From the NCBI GenBank assembly GCA_964350875.1, contig CAYGLT010000035.1, positions 1 to 24,354 of the forward strand: a stretch of 24,354 nt of DNA, written 5' to 3'. The position numbers and the translations under genes were made by a program. The notes below the pieces were generated by a model that saw only the letters and a list, made by a program, of their open reading frames with translations, searched no databases and was not told the DNA's origin. Shown in pieces: positions 13,292 to 20,646 of this stretch; within the stretch, counting starts at the first letter, position 1; every line of letters starts with the position of its first letter. The stretch is from JAHBXC01 sp964350875 (GTDB lineage: Bacteria; Planctomycetota; Phycisphaerae; Phycisphaerales; UBA1924).

Positions 13292-15684
13292 ACCGTCGCG
13301 CGCCGATCATCGCACTGACCGTTTCAGGATTTCTCGCCGGCCAGGCCGCGTTCGCGCAGAGCGCCACCGATGCGCCGTTGACCGCGCTCGCGCCCGGGGC
13401 GCGGATCGACGCGGCGCGCGAGCAACTGCGCGATGAATCGCTGTCGGGGAGCGAACGGTTGGCCGCGTTGCGTGAACTGATCGCCGCGCTCGAAGCGCGG
13501 GGCGCGATCGTCGATCTTCCGAACGAGACGCGCGCGCGGGACTCGGTGGAACTCGCCGAGGCGGCGCTGACGGTCAGCGCGTGGGAAGGCGTGCTCGCGA
13601 CGGCGAGCGTGGGGATCCTGACGCCGGGCATGCGCGAGACCGCGGCGGCGCAGGCGCGGCAGGCGCTCGACGCGCTCAAGGCGTACGACGCCGCCGCCGG
13701 GGCCGCACGCGACAGCAACGAGACGCTCGCGCTCCGCGCGAAGATGTCGCGGGCCCGCGCGGGGATGCTGCTCCGAGTCGCCGCCGAGGACGAGGCTTCG
13801 AAACGCGCCGGGCTTGAGGCGGCCCGGTCGGTGCGCGGTGCGCCGACGCTGCTCCGCTCGCGCGAGGATTCCGTCGCGGGCAACGCCGCGGTCGAGAACG
13901 CCGAGGCGGAAGCGCAGCGGTTGATCGTGCTCGGGCTGCTCGAACTCGACGACGGGAACGCGACGCAGGCCCGTGCGAGGTTCGAGTCGGCGGCGAAGGT
14001 CGCGCTCTCGCCGCGCACGCAGGCCGAGGCGGTGCTCGGCGCCGCGCTCGCGACGCGCGGCGTGGAAGGCCCGGCAGCCGCGCTCTCGAGATTGTCGTCG
14101 CTCGATCTCGACCCGTCGTTCGTGGAGATTGAGGAATCGGACCCGCTGGTGCGCATCCTGCGCGCCGACGCCACGCGACGCGTGGCGATCGCGAGCGCGG
14201 AGTTCGCGCAGGGGGAGGCGTTCGCCCGCGCGGTTGAGGAGGCGGGCGCCGCGTACATCGCGCTGGCGCAGCGCGGCGTTCCGGGCATCGATCCGATCGC
14301 GTTGCGCGGGTTGCTGCTCCAGAAGGCCGCCATCAGCGGGGCGCCGCTGATGGTCCGGATCGGCGGCGACGCGAACGCTGGCGCGTTTGAGCGGCTGGCG
14401 GTCGCGATGAACCCCCCCGTTGTCGAGCGTCTCTCGAAGGTCGTGCGCGCTGATGGCGCGCTGGAGGCGCTCGGTGATTTCGGCGCCGATGGATTGTGGA
14501 CGCTGGTGGGCGCCGTGCGCGAGAAGCGGGACGACCGCGCCGCGCAGCAAGAGGCGGTCTCGATCGCGCTGATCTTCGCCGAGCGATATCCCGATGACCC
14601 GCGTGCGGGCGCCGCGCTGGGGGCGGGCGCCGCGAGCGCGCAGCGGTACGCCGCGCTGACAAACGAATCGCCCGAGGCGATGGGGATGTACGAGACGGTG
14701 CTCCGCGCGGCGATCGTGTATCTCGAACGCAAGGACGATCCCGCGCTGCGCGAGGACTCGCTCCGTTTCGAACTCGGGCGCGTGCTGGCGATTCGGAACG
14801 AGGACGCGGCCGCGGCTGAGCAACTGGCGCGGGTCACCGATGGCGAACTGGGCCTGCGCGCGTCGGAACTGCTGCTCTCGCTCGCGCAGCGCTCGGGCGA
14901 CGAGGCTCGCGTGGCGCAGGCCGCGGGCGTGGTCGAGGAGCGCGCCCGCGCGGTGCTGGCCAAGGGAGAGAACGCCGCGGCCCGGGCGGCGCTGGAACGT
15001 GCGGGCGCCGTCGGACAGAACGCGGAACTCCGCGGCGCTGTTGAGCGCAGCGATGCAGGCGCGGCGGGCGCGGCGGCGTCACAACTCGCGTCGGGCGGAG
15101 CGCCGGGCGTGGATCGTGTGCTGCGCGGCGAGGCCGTGGAGATCGTCGAACGGCTCAGTGCGATCGAGCGTGAGCGCGGCGATCTCAACCCCGCGCAACG
15201 AGCCAACGCGCGGGTCGCGGTCGCGATCGCGGGTCCGCTCGTCGAACTGTCGGAAGGCACGAAGTCCGGCTCGCGCGACGGGGATCGCGTGCTGCTCGCC
15301 CGCGCGCAGCGCATGACGGGCGATCCGACGCTTGCCCGTGAATCGGCGACGACGCTCGAGACCGTGATGGCGCGCGTCGGGCGATCGCCCGAAATGCTCG
15401 CCGAACTCGCCGAGGCGCTCCATGCGAGCGATCAGGACCAGCGGGCGTTCCCGATCTATCGCGAACTCTCGAACGCGACGCGCGCCGACAACCCGCGCAC
15501 GCGTGCGCTGTATTGGCTCGCGTGGGGGCGCATGCTCACGATCCTGGCGGACAACAACGCTGATGGTTCGCGCAGCGCGACGATCCGCGCGCAGGCCGAA
15601 CGCCTGCGGCTCGTGGATCCGACGCTGGGAGGCGAGCCCAGCGCGAGCAGGATCGAGGCGGCGCTCGAGAGCGCAAGGGAATGA
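13288..15684 (+). CDS. Secreted large alpha-helical repeat protein, unknown function
   Basis: A 798-residue protein with a signal peptide (MNRRAPIIALTVSGFLAGQA, probably cut after AFA). The rest is almost entirely Ala-, Arg- and Glu-rich helices. TPR-like helix pairs are visible around residues 210-250 and 540-600 (for example LIVLGLLELDDGNATQARARFESAA), suggesting a solenoid scaffold. No catalytic motif is seen. The start overlaps the vWA stop as ATGA. The stop codon lies at the very edge of the 55-bp repeat that borders the assembly gap, so the C-terminus is complete but close to uncertain sequence. It is probably a periplasmic partner of the vWA protein. I do not recognise the family. Confidence 0.72.
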   Translation: MNRRAPIIALTVSGFLAGQAAFAQSATDAPLTALAPGARIDAAREQLRDESLSGSERLAALRELIAALEARGAIVDLPNETRARDSVELAEAALTVSAWEGVLATASVGILTPGMRETAAAQARQALDALKAYDAAAGAARDSNETLALRAKMSRARAGMLLRVAAEDEASKRAGLEAARSVRGAPTLLRSREDSVAGNAAVENAEAEAQRLIVLGLLELDDGNATQARARFESAAKVALSPRTQAEAVLGAALATRGVEGPAAALSRLSSLDLDPSFVEIEESDPLVRILRADATRRVAIASAEFAQGEAFARAVEEAGAAYIALAQRGVPGIDPIALRGLLLQKAAISGAPLMVRIGGDANAGAFERLAVAMNPPVVERLSKVVRADGALEALGDFGADGLWTLVGAVREKRDDRAAQQEAVSIALIFAERYPDDPRAGAALGAGAASAQRYAALTNESPEAMGMYETVLRAAIVYLERKDDPALREDSLRFELGRVLAIRNEDAAAAEQLARVTDGELGLRASELLLSLAQRSGDEARVAQAAGVVEERARAVLAKGENAAARAALERAGAVGQNAELRGAVERSDAGAAGAAASQLASGGAPGVDRVLRGEAVEIVERLSAIERERGDLNPAQRANARVAVAIAGPLVELSEGTKSGSRDGDRVLLARAQRMTGDPTLARESATTLETVMARVGRSPEMLAELAEALHASDQDQRAFPIYRELSNATRADNPRTRALYWLAWGRMLTILADNNADGSRSATIRAQAERLRLVDPTLGGEPSASRIEAALESARE

Positions 15685-15735
15685 CCCCCTCCCCATCCCT
15701 CCCCCATCTTCGATAGGGGAGGGAGCGAGAAGACA
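15681..15735. repeat. 55-bp repeat, left copy, bordering the assembly gap
   Basis: This copy is identical over all 55 bp to 15836-15890. It contains a C-rich/G-rich hairpin and begins at the stop codon of the upstream gene. The identical copies directly against both sides of the N block suggest an assembly effect at least as much as a true duplication. Confidence 0.9.
15696..15724. terminator. Hairpin within the 55-bp repeat
   Basis: TCCCTCCCC and GGGGAGGGA pair over 9 bp, with an inner ATC/GAT stem after one C-A mismatch and a TTC loop. It sits between the convergent helical-repeat gene and parB, a natural place for a bidirectional terminator. A second copy lies at 15851-15879. Neither has a clear T-tract. 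Confidence 0.45.
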
Positions 15736-15835
15736 NNNNNNNNNNNNNNNNNNNNNNNNNNNNNNNNNNNNNNNNNNNNNNNNNNNNNNNNNNNNNNNNN
15801 NNNNNNNNNNNNNNNNNNNNNNNNNNNNNNNNNNN
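15736..15835. other. Assembly gap (100 N)
   Basis: Exactly 100 undetermined bases, a conventional placeholder length and not a measured distance. Its true size, including zero or negative, is unknown. Confidence 0.98.
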
Positions 15836-15890
15836 ATGACCCCCTCCCCATCCCTCCCCCATCTTCGATAGGGGAGGGAGCGAGAAGACA
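15836..15890. repeat. 55-bp repeat, right copy, bordering the assembly gap
   Basis: Identical to 15681-15735, including the hairpin (here 15851-15879). It ends 14 bp before the parB stop codon. Confidence 0.9.
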
Positions 15891-15904
15891 ACGCCCTCAC
15901 CCGG

Positions 15905-17011
15905 TCACTGTGCGCTGAAGCCGAGTTTGTCCATGAGCGAGTCGAAGTGGTCGAGGTCGTAGAACTCGATCTCGATGCGGCCCTTGTTGGCGCCGGGACG
16001 CGCCTTGATGCGCACCTTCGAACTCAGGTGATCCGAGAGTTGCTTCTCGAGCGAGACGACCTGCGCGGAGCGTTCCTTCTTCGCGGCGTCGGCGGAGGTT
16101 GGCTTGTCCCCCCCTCCCCCGCTGCCCCCGGCGCCGTTCGTGACGGCGGCGCTCTCGGCGCGGATGTGCTGCTCGAGTGCGCGCACGGACCACTCTTCGC
16201 TATGCGCGCGCTTGGCGAGCGCGAGGCGCGGTGATCCGGGAGCGGCCGCGAGCAACGCTTTGCCGTGCCCCGCGGTGAGGCGGTTGTCGGCGAGCATGTC
16301 GAGGATCGCGGGTTCGAGTTCGGTGAGTCGCACGGCGTTGGCGACCGACGCGCGGTCGAGCCCGACGCGCTCGGCGATCTGGCCGTGCGTGAGTTCGAAG
16401 TTCTCCGCGAGCGAGCGGAACGCGCGGGCTCGGTCGACGGGGTTGAGGTCCTCGCGCTGGATGTTCTCGACCAGGCCCCACTCGGCGGCGGTGCGGTCGT
16501 CGATGACCACGACGATCGCGGGGATCGTGTGGAGCCCGGCGAGTTGGCTTGCGCGAAGGCGCCGCTCACCCGCGACGAGTTCGTAGCGTTTGCCCTCGCG
16601 CGGCGAATCGCTGGTGAAACGCTCGCGGACGACGACGGGCTGCATCACGCCCGACTCGCGGATGGAGCGCGCGAGTTCGGCGAGGTTGGCTTCCGCGGCG
16701 TTCGAGCGCGGCTGGAACGGCGAGGCCGCGATGGCGTCGAGCGGGAGATAGACGAGTCGGCGCGCGTCCGGGGCCGCGTCTGCTTCAGACGGCGCATCGG
16801 CGACCGGCTGGGGCGCGGGCTTGGCGCCCGGACGGACGAGTTCCGCCTGCTGGCGCAGCACATCCGGCGCAGGTGCTTTCTTCGCAGTTGGTTGCGCAGC
16901 AGGCGCCGGCGGGTCGACGCTCACCGGGGCCCCCACAAGGGAGGCAAGCCCCCTGCCCAGCCGGGACTGTGTACGGTCTTTGTTCGTGCCTTTGGCGGGT
17001 GCGCTGGCCAT
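15905..17011 (-). CDS. parB: Chromosome partitioning protein ParB
   Basis: A 368-residue ParB/Spo0J-type CTPase that loads at parS sites and spreads on DNA. The N-terminal LGRGLASLVG (18-27) is the ParA-contact motif. The CTP-binding core has SPFQPR (97-102), GERRLRAS (148-155) and ENIQREDLNP (182-191). The helix-turn-helix is at about 207-229 (LTHGQIAERVGLDRASVANA). After a Gly/Ser-rich linker the C-terminal dimerisation domain (315-368) ends FDSLMDKLGFSAQ. CGGAG lies 9 nt before the ATG. No parA is adjacent, which is unusual for a chromosomal parB, although the ParA-contact motif is intact. Three parS-like sites lie 0.65-1.4 kb upstream of its start. Confidence 0.96.
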   Translation of the reverse strand: MASAPAKGTNKDRTQSRLGRGLASLVGAPVSVDPPAPAAQPTAKKAPAPDVLRQQAELVRPGAKPAPQPVADAPSEADAAPDARRLVYLPLDAIAASPFQPRSNAAEANLAELARSIRESGVMQPVVVRERFTSDSPREGKRYELVAGERRLRASQLAGLHTIPAIVVVIDDRTAAEWGLVENIQREDLNPVDRARAFRSLAENFELTHGQIAERVGLDRASVANAVRLTELEPAILDMLADNRLTAGHGKALLAAAPGSPRLALAKRAHSEEWSVRALEQHIRAESAAVTNGAGGSGGGGDKPTSADAAKKERSAQVVSLEKQLSDHLSSKVRIKARPGANKGRIEIEFYDLDHFDSLMDKLGFSAQ

Positions 17012-17051
17012 CCGTGGTCTCCGTGCGCGGTATGTGCGAGTCGGCGGCCGA

Positions 17052-17057
17052 TAGAGT
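17052..17057 (+). promoter_or_regulatory. -10-like hexamer before the NUDIX gene
   Basis: TAGAGT lies 7 nt before the ATG at 17065 with no Shine-Dalgarno sequence, pointing to a leaderless transcript. Confidence 0.35.
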
Positions 17058-17064
17058 ACGGCGC

Positions 17065-17574
17065 ATGAAGGACGAACACAATCCGGCCGTCGCCGCCAAG
17101 ATCGAGATTCTCGCCCGCGGGCTGCTTGTTGCGGGTAACCATGTTCTGCTTTGTCGCAATGTGAAGCACGGGTATCGCTATCTCCCGGGTGGACATGTCG
17201 AGCCCGGTGAGGCCGCGGCGGACGCCCTGGCGCGCGAGTTCATGGAGGAGTCCGGCGTGGCCGTGCGTGCAGGTGGGCTGCTTCTGACCAGCGAGCACGG
17301 GTTCATGCAGAAGGGGCGGCCGCGGCACGAGATCGACCTGGTGTTCCTCGTGGAGCCACCCCCCTCCTTGGTCCCATCGGACGCCTGGCCTTCGTTGGAG
17401 CCGGATATCGCCTTCGACTGGGTTGCGCTCTCGGACCTTGGCGATGCGGACCTGCGGCCGGCGTCGATATCGGACTGGCTGATCCGGCTGGCGAAGGGGG
17501 GCAATCTCGGGATTGCGGGGGCCTCTGGGGGTGCGGGCGGGGGTTGCGGGTGGTTCAGCGACATGGGCGGCTGA
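17065..17574 (+). CDS. NUDIX hydrolase
   Basis: A 169-residue NUDIX-fold pyrophosphatase. The NUDIX box at about residues 43-65 fits G-x5-E-x7-REUxEExGU exactly, with the metal-binding core REFMEESGV. Preceding strands (ARGLLVAGNHVLLCRN, then YRYLPGGHVEPGE) are typical of the family's general type. The substrate is not predictable; nucleoside diphosphate derivatives are usual. The last 25 residues are Gly-rich and probably disordered. The ATG at 17065 is chosen because homology begins soon after it and a -10-like hexamer precedes it. The gene is divergent from parB, only 53 bp between starts, so the two share a promoter region. Confidence 0.9.
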   Translation: MKDEHNPAVAAKIEILARGLLVAGNHVLLCRNVKHGYRYLPGGHVEPGEAAADALAREFMEESGVAVRAGGLLLTSEHGFMQKGRPRHEIDLVFLVEPPPSLVPSDAWPSLEPDIAFDWVALSDLGDADLRPASISDWLIRLAKGGNLGIAGASGGAGGGCGWFSDMGG

Positions 17575-17656
17575 AGTCGCTCCGGGGGTGAAGGGGCGTC
17601 AACAGGGGGCTCAAACAGGCCGATAGCCGAGGCAGGCGGCGAGTGTCCTCCGTGGG

Positions 17657-17672
17657 TGTTCCACGGGGAACA
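17657..17672. promoter_or_regulatory. parS: parS-like centromere site 1
   Basis: TGTTCCACGGGGAACA differs at one central base from the perfect ParB-binding palindrome TGTTCCACGTGGAACA known from proteobacteria. The outer GTG..CAC extends it to 18 bp. It is intergenic, between the NUDIX and kinase genes. Confidence 0.8.
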
Positions 17673-17737
17673 CTCCCGGAGCGTGGTCCGTGCACTCGGA
17701 CCCGTCCCGGAGTCAGGCCGCCGGAAAGGGGAGGACC

Positions 17738-18664
17738 ATGCCTCGCACCCCCGCCACCGATCGTGGCTACGCCAAGGACGGCGTCATGCTCAGCGTTCTG
17801 CCGGCCGTGAAACCCAGTGTTCCCCGTGGAACACCCTTCGATCACGCCGCGGTGCTGAACGAAACACTCGCGAACCTCGACCAGGTCGGCCTCGAGCGGA
17901 TGATGACCGCGGGCCAACTCGCCGGGATGTTCGCGCACGAACTCAGCAATATCCTGACCCCCCTGCTCAGTTACGCCCAACTCGCGTTGGCAAACCCGGG
18001 CGATGATGCTCTTTCGAACAAGGCCCTCAACAAGGCCGCCGACGGCGCGATGCGGGCCGCGTTCCTCGCGGACGCTCTGCTCGGCAAGCGTGGCGGGCCG
18101 GACGAGCGTGACCGCGATGTCGAGTCCGCCGTCGATCCCCTGCTGTCCATCGAGCCCGCCGCGTGCGTGGACGACAGCGTCCGGCGCTCGCTTGCGGCGG
18201 CGTTCCGTGGTCCGGGCGCCGCCATGGAACGCTCCCGTCTGGCCATTCATATTGATGTCGAGCCGGGGCTTCGGGCCGCGGCCCATCCCATCGCGCTGGA
18301 GCATGTGCTCCAGAACCTGATCTCGAATGCGCGGCTGGCGATGCGATCGCACCGCGACGACGACTCGGGCGAGATCCGCATCGCCGCGCGGGCGGTTCCC
18401 ATGGAGGGGTGTTCCACGGGGAACACGCCGGGTGTTGAGATCCGCGTCCGCGACACCGGGCCAGGCGTGAGCGATCATGTGCGCGCGCGGTTGTTTGAAC
18501 CCTTCGTGACCTCGCGCGCAGGGCAGGGGGGGTTCGGTCTCGGACTCGCGGTCTGCAAGCGTCTGATCGAACAGGCGGGCGGCACGATCCAACTCGCGCC
18601 GTCGGGCGTCAACGAGGGCGCCGAGTTCATCATCACCATCCCGGAAGCGCGGCCCGCGAAGTGA
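17738..18664 (+). CDS. Soluble sensor histidine kinase
   Basis: A 308-residue histidine kinase without membrane segments. The phospho-acceptor His67 lies in MFAHELSNILTPLLSYAQLA. The ATPase domain has the N box LEHVLQNLISNARLAM (N193, N197), G1 box RDTGPG (238-243), F box LFEPFVTS (252-259) and G2 box GFGLGLAV (265-272). The N-terminal 55 residues carry no recognised sensor domain. AAAGGGGAGG precedes the ATG at 17738. No response regulator is adjacent, so it is an orphan kinase here. Two of the three parS-like sites lie inside it, at codons 27-32 and 225-230, so part of its sequence may be kept for DNA and not protein reasons. Confidence 0.92.
   Translation: MPRTPATDRGYAKDGVMLSVLPAVKPSVPRGTPFDHAAVLNETLANLDQVGLERMMTAGQLAGMFAHELSNILTPLLSYAQLALANPGDDALSNKALNKAADGAMRAAFLADALLGKRGGPDERDRDVESAVDPLLSIEPAACVDDSVRRSLAAAFRGPGAAMERSRLAIHIDVEPGLRAAAHPIALEHVLQNLISNARLAMRSHRDDDSGEIRIAARAVPMEGCSTGNTPGVEIRVRDTGPGVSDHVRARLFEPFVTSRAGQGGFGLGLAVCKRLIEQAGGTIQLAPSGVNEGAEFIITIPEARPAK
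17818..17833. promoter_or_regulatory. parS: parS-like centromere site 2, inside the kinase gene
   Basis: TGTTCCCCGTGGAACA is the exact reverse complement of site 1. It begins on the third base of codon 27 and encodes part of SVPRGT. Confidence 0.8.
18410..18425. promoter_or_regulatory. parS: parS-like centromere site 3, inside the kinase gene
   Basis: TGTTCCACGGGGAACA, identical to site 1. It begins on the first base of codon 225 and encodes CSTGN, a Cys/Asn-containing insert in a loop of the ATPase domain. Confidence 0.8.
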
Positions 18665-18668
18665 TCGC

Positions 18669-19766
18669 TCAGTCGCGGAGCAGCACCACCTCGCGCGGGT
18701 CGATCGCGACGCGAACCGACTCGCCCGGGGTGTAGGTGCGCCGGGGGTTCATCTCAAAGACGCGCACTTTCTGCGCTGGCGCGTCGCCCTGAAGCGACCG
18801 CGTTTCCAGCCAGTGCTGGGCCATCTCGCCGAGATAAATCGTCTCTAAATGCTTTGTTTGCAGTATGTTATGCGATGGCGCCGCGTTGTCATCGTGCAGC
18901 AGCCGCATCGACTCGGGCCGCACGAGGCAATGAACCGGACCGGAAGCGGTGGGGGAGTCCCCCTCGCCGCTCGCCGCCTTCAGCGGCCCGACGCCCGTCT
19001 TCACCACCACGCCCGAACCGTTCCGCTCGGCGATCGTTCCTTCGAAGAAGTTCGTGGGCCCCAGGAAATCCGCGACGAAACGGTCGCGCGGCCGCTCGTA
19101 CAACTCGCGCGGCCCGCCGATCTGCATGATCCTCCCCGCCGACATCACGGCCATCCCGTCGGCCATGCTCAGCGCTTCCTTCTGGTCGTGCGTCACATAC
19201 ACCGCCGTCACATCGGTCGCGCGGCAGATGCGGCGGATCTCTTCGCGCAACTCGTTGCGCAGTTTCGCGTCGAGGTTGCTCAGCGGCTCATCGAGAAGGA
19301 GCACATCGGGCTCGACCACCAGCGCGCGCGCCAGCGCGACACGCTGCTGCTGACCGCCCGAGAGTTGCGTCGGCTTGCGCTCCGCCTTGTCGAGCATCTG
19401 CACCGCGTCGAGCGCCCGGTCAACGCGCTTCTTCCGCGACGCGCGATCGACCTTGCGCGCTTTCAGGCCGAACTCCACATTGTCGCGCACGCTCATGTGC
19501 GGCCAGAGCGCGTAACTCTGGAACACCATGCCCGCGTTGCGCTTGTTCGGCGCGAGCCGCGTCACATCACGATCGCCGAAACGGATCGTTCCTGACCTGG
19601 GCTCCATGAACCCCGCGATGAGACGCAGCAGCGTCGTCTTGCCGCACCCCGACGGGCCCAGCAGGAAGAACAGTTTGCCGCCCTCGATGGTGAGCGACAC
19701 ATCATCGACGGCGCGGGTCTTCCCGAACCACTTCGACAGCCCGTTCAGTTGAATCGGCGTGCTCAT
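18669..19766 (-). CDS. ABC importer ATPase with TOBE domain (PotA/FbpC/UgpC type)
   Basis: A 365-residue ATPase of the importer class. It has Walker A GPSGCGKTT (37-45), Q83 in FQSYALWPHM, signature LSGGQQQRVALARA (135-148), Walker B VLLLDEP (155-161) and H193 in THDQKEA. After about residue 235 (DFLGPTNFFEG) comes a TOBE-type beta domain that contacts the regulatory or substrate side. Such ATPases energise uptake of polyamines, iron(III) or sugars; no permease or binding-protein gene is nearby, so the substrate cannot be told. The gene is convergent with the kinase gene, only 4 bp between stops. Codons for residues 298-312 are strikingly AT-rich and unlike the rest. A -10-like hexamer precedes the ATG with no Shine-Dalgarno sequence. 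Confidence 0.92.
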   Translation of the reverse strand: MSTPIQLNGLSKWFGKTRAVDDVSLTIEGGKLFFLLGPSGCGKTTLLRLIAGFMEPRSGTIRFGDRDVTRLAPNKRNAGMVFQSYALWPHMSVRDNVEFGLKARKVDRASRKKRVDRALDAVQMLDKAERKPTQLSGGQQQRVALARALVVEPDVLLLDEPLSNLDAKLRNELREEIRRICRATDVTAVYVTHDQKEALSMADGMAVMSAGRIMQIGGPRELYERPRDRFVADFLGPTNFFEGTIAERNGSGVVVKTGVGPLKAASGEGDSPTASGPVHCLVRPESMRLLHDDNAAPSHNILQTKHLETIYLGEMAQHWLETRSLQGDAPAQKVRVFEMNPRRTYTPGESVRVAIDPREVVLLRD

Positions 19767-19773
19767 GGACGCG

Positions 19774-19779
19774 AGGATA
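19774..19779 (-). promoter_or_regulatory. -10-like hexamer before the ABC ATPase
   Basis: TATCCT on the complement, 7 nt before the ATG at 19766. No Shine-Dalgarno sequence is visible. Confidence 0.4.
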
Positions 19780-19844
19780 GTCCCCGCGCCCGTGCGCGGC
19801 AGAACGAGAGCGGGGGAGGGGGGCGTGAACCACCCGAAGCGCGG

Positions 19845-19850
19845 TACACT
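19845..19850 (+). promoter_or_regulatory. -10-like hexamer before the lipoprotein gene
   Basis: TACACT lies 8 nt before the ATG at 19859. The same hexamer precedes the gene at 24301. Confidence 0.4.
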
Positions 19851-19858
19851 CGCGGGCC

Positions 19859-20455
19859 ATGAAGCCCGACCTTGCCCGATTCTTCATCATCGCCGCCTTC
19901 GCCGCCGCCCCGGTCGTCACCGGCTGCGCGAGCGACGGCGATCAGGGCGCCGCCCTCGACGAGCACGCGGCCCGCGCCGGGATCACCGTGAGCCCCGACG
20001 AGTACGCGGCGATGTTCGATCGGGCGCGCACCACCCTGCGCGACGCCGGCTTCACCATCGAGCGCGTCGACGCCGCCGCCGGCGTCATCACCACCGCGCC
20101 CATGCCCGGGCTCGACGCGTGGAAATCGCCCCTCCTGCGCGACGCGGGAGTCGCCGGGCTCCGGACCTGGCACGCCAGCACCGTCCAGGCGACCGCCACA
20201 TTCTCGACCGATCGGTCCGTTGCGGACCTTCGCACCGCGTCCGGGCCGCTGACCCTGCGTTTCGAGGTCGTCGAGCGTCGGGAGTACCACCCGACCCGGC
20301 ACATCGACACCACGAGCGTGGTGTACGACTACGAGTTCTCGGACCGTGAATACGCCCGCAGGGGGATGGAACCCTCGTTTACGGTCGCTGTGGAGCGGGT
20401 CCACACCGCCGAGGCGGCCCTCACCCGGGCGGTCACCAGCGCTCCCCCTCTATAA
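19859..20455 (+). CDS. Putative lipoprotein, function unknown
   Basis: A 198-residue protein with a lipoprotein signal peptide: charged start MKPDLAR, hydrophobic core FFIIAAFAAAPVV and lipobox VTGC with the lipid-carrying Cys23. The mature part resembles small outer-membrane or periplasmic lipoproteins. One stretch, ARTTLRDAGFTIERVDAAAG followed by VITTAP, looks like a short alpha/beta unit in which a helix leads into a strand. No enzyme motif is seen. It is a single gene between two divergent or independent units: the ABC ATPase gene is divergent, and 191 bp separate it from the LuxR-type gene downstream. Confidence 0.78.
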   Translation: MKPDLARFFIIAAFAAAPVVTGCASDGDQGAALDEHAARAGITVSPDEYAAMFDRARTTLRDAGFTIERVDAAAGVITTAPMPGLDAWKSPLLRDAGVAGLRTWHASTVQATATFSTDRSVADLRTASGPLTLRFEVVERREYHPTRHIDTTSVVYDYEFSDREYARRGMEPSFTVAVERVHTAEAALTRAVTSAPPL

Positions 20456-20469
20456 GTGCCTCTGGGGGG

Positions 20470-20498
20470 TGGAAAATCTTTACGCCTTCTTGTATCGT
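20470..20498 (+). promoter_or_regulatory. Possible sigma-70-type promoter for the LuxR-type gene
   Basis: TGGAAA (weak -35) and TATCGT (-10, 20493-20498) are 17 nt apart in a locally AT-richer patch. Transcription from here would give a 5' leader of about 140 nt containing the hairpin at 20515-20534. Confidence 0.3.
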
Positions 20499-20514
20499 GA
20501 ACGGACTCTCCCCG

Positions 20515-20534
20515 CTTGAGGGGCCTACCCCAAG
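20515..20534 (+). other. Small hairpin in the LuxR-type gene leader
   Basis: CTTG pairs with CAAG and GGG with CCC, with one bulged A and a 5-nt loop. It has no T-tract, so attenuation is possible but not shown. Confidence 0.3.
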
Positions 20535-20646
20535 GGTTCCCATAGCGGCCATTCCGTTGGTGTGACCCGTCGGCGATGCGCGTCGCCGCGCCGTGGTCCG
20601 TGAATTCCTTTTGAGCCCTCTCCATGACTGAAAGGGCGGAGCCGTT

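Noticed and set aside
13260..15314. Long minus-strand frame opposite the helical-repeat gene
   Set aside because: It is dominated by Ser, Ala and Arg, a typical reverse-frame composition, and the sense frame has a signal peptide and an ATGA overlap with its neighbour.
15736..15835. CRISPR array or tandem-repeat array at the gap
   Set aside because: Only two copies of the repeat are present, with no spacers; the data are undetermined bases.
18848..18880. dif recombination site (CGCATAA arm) in the AT-rich patch
   Set aside because: One XerC-like arm matches 7 bases, but the other arm matches about 3 of 11. A terminus site next to a parS cluster would also be unexpected.
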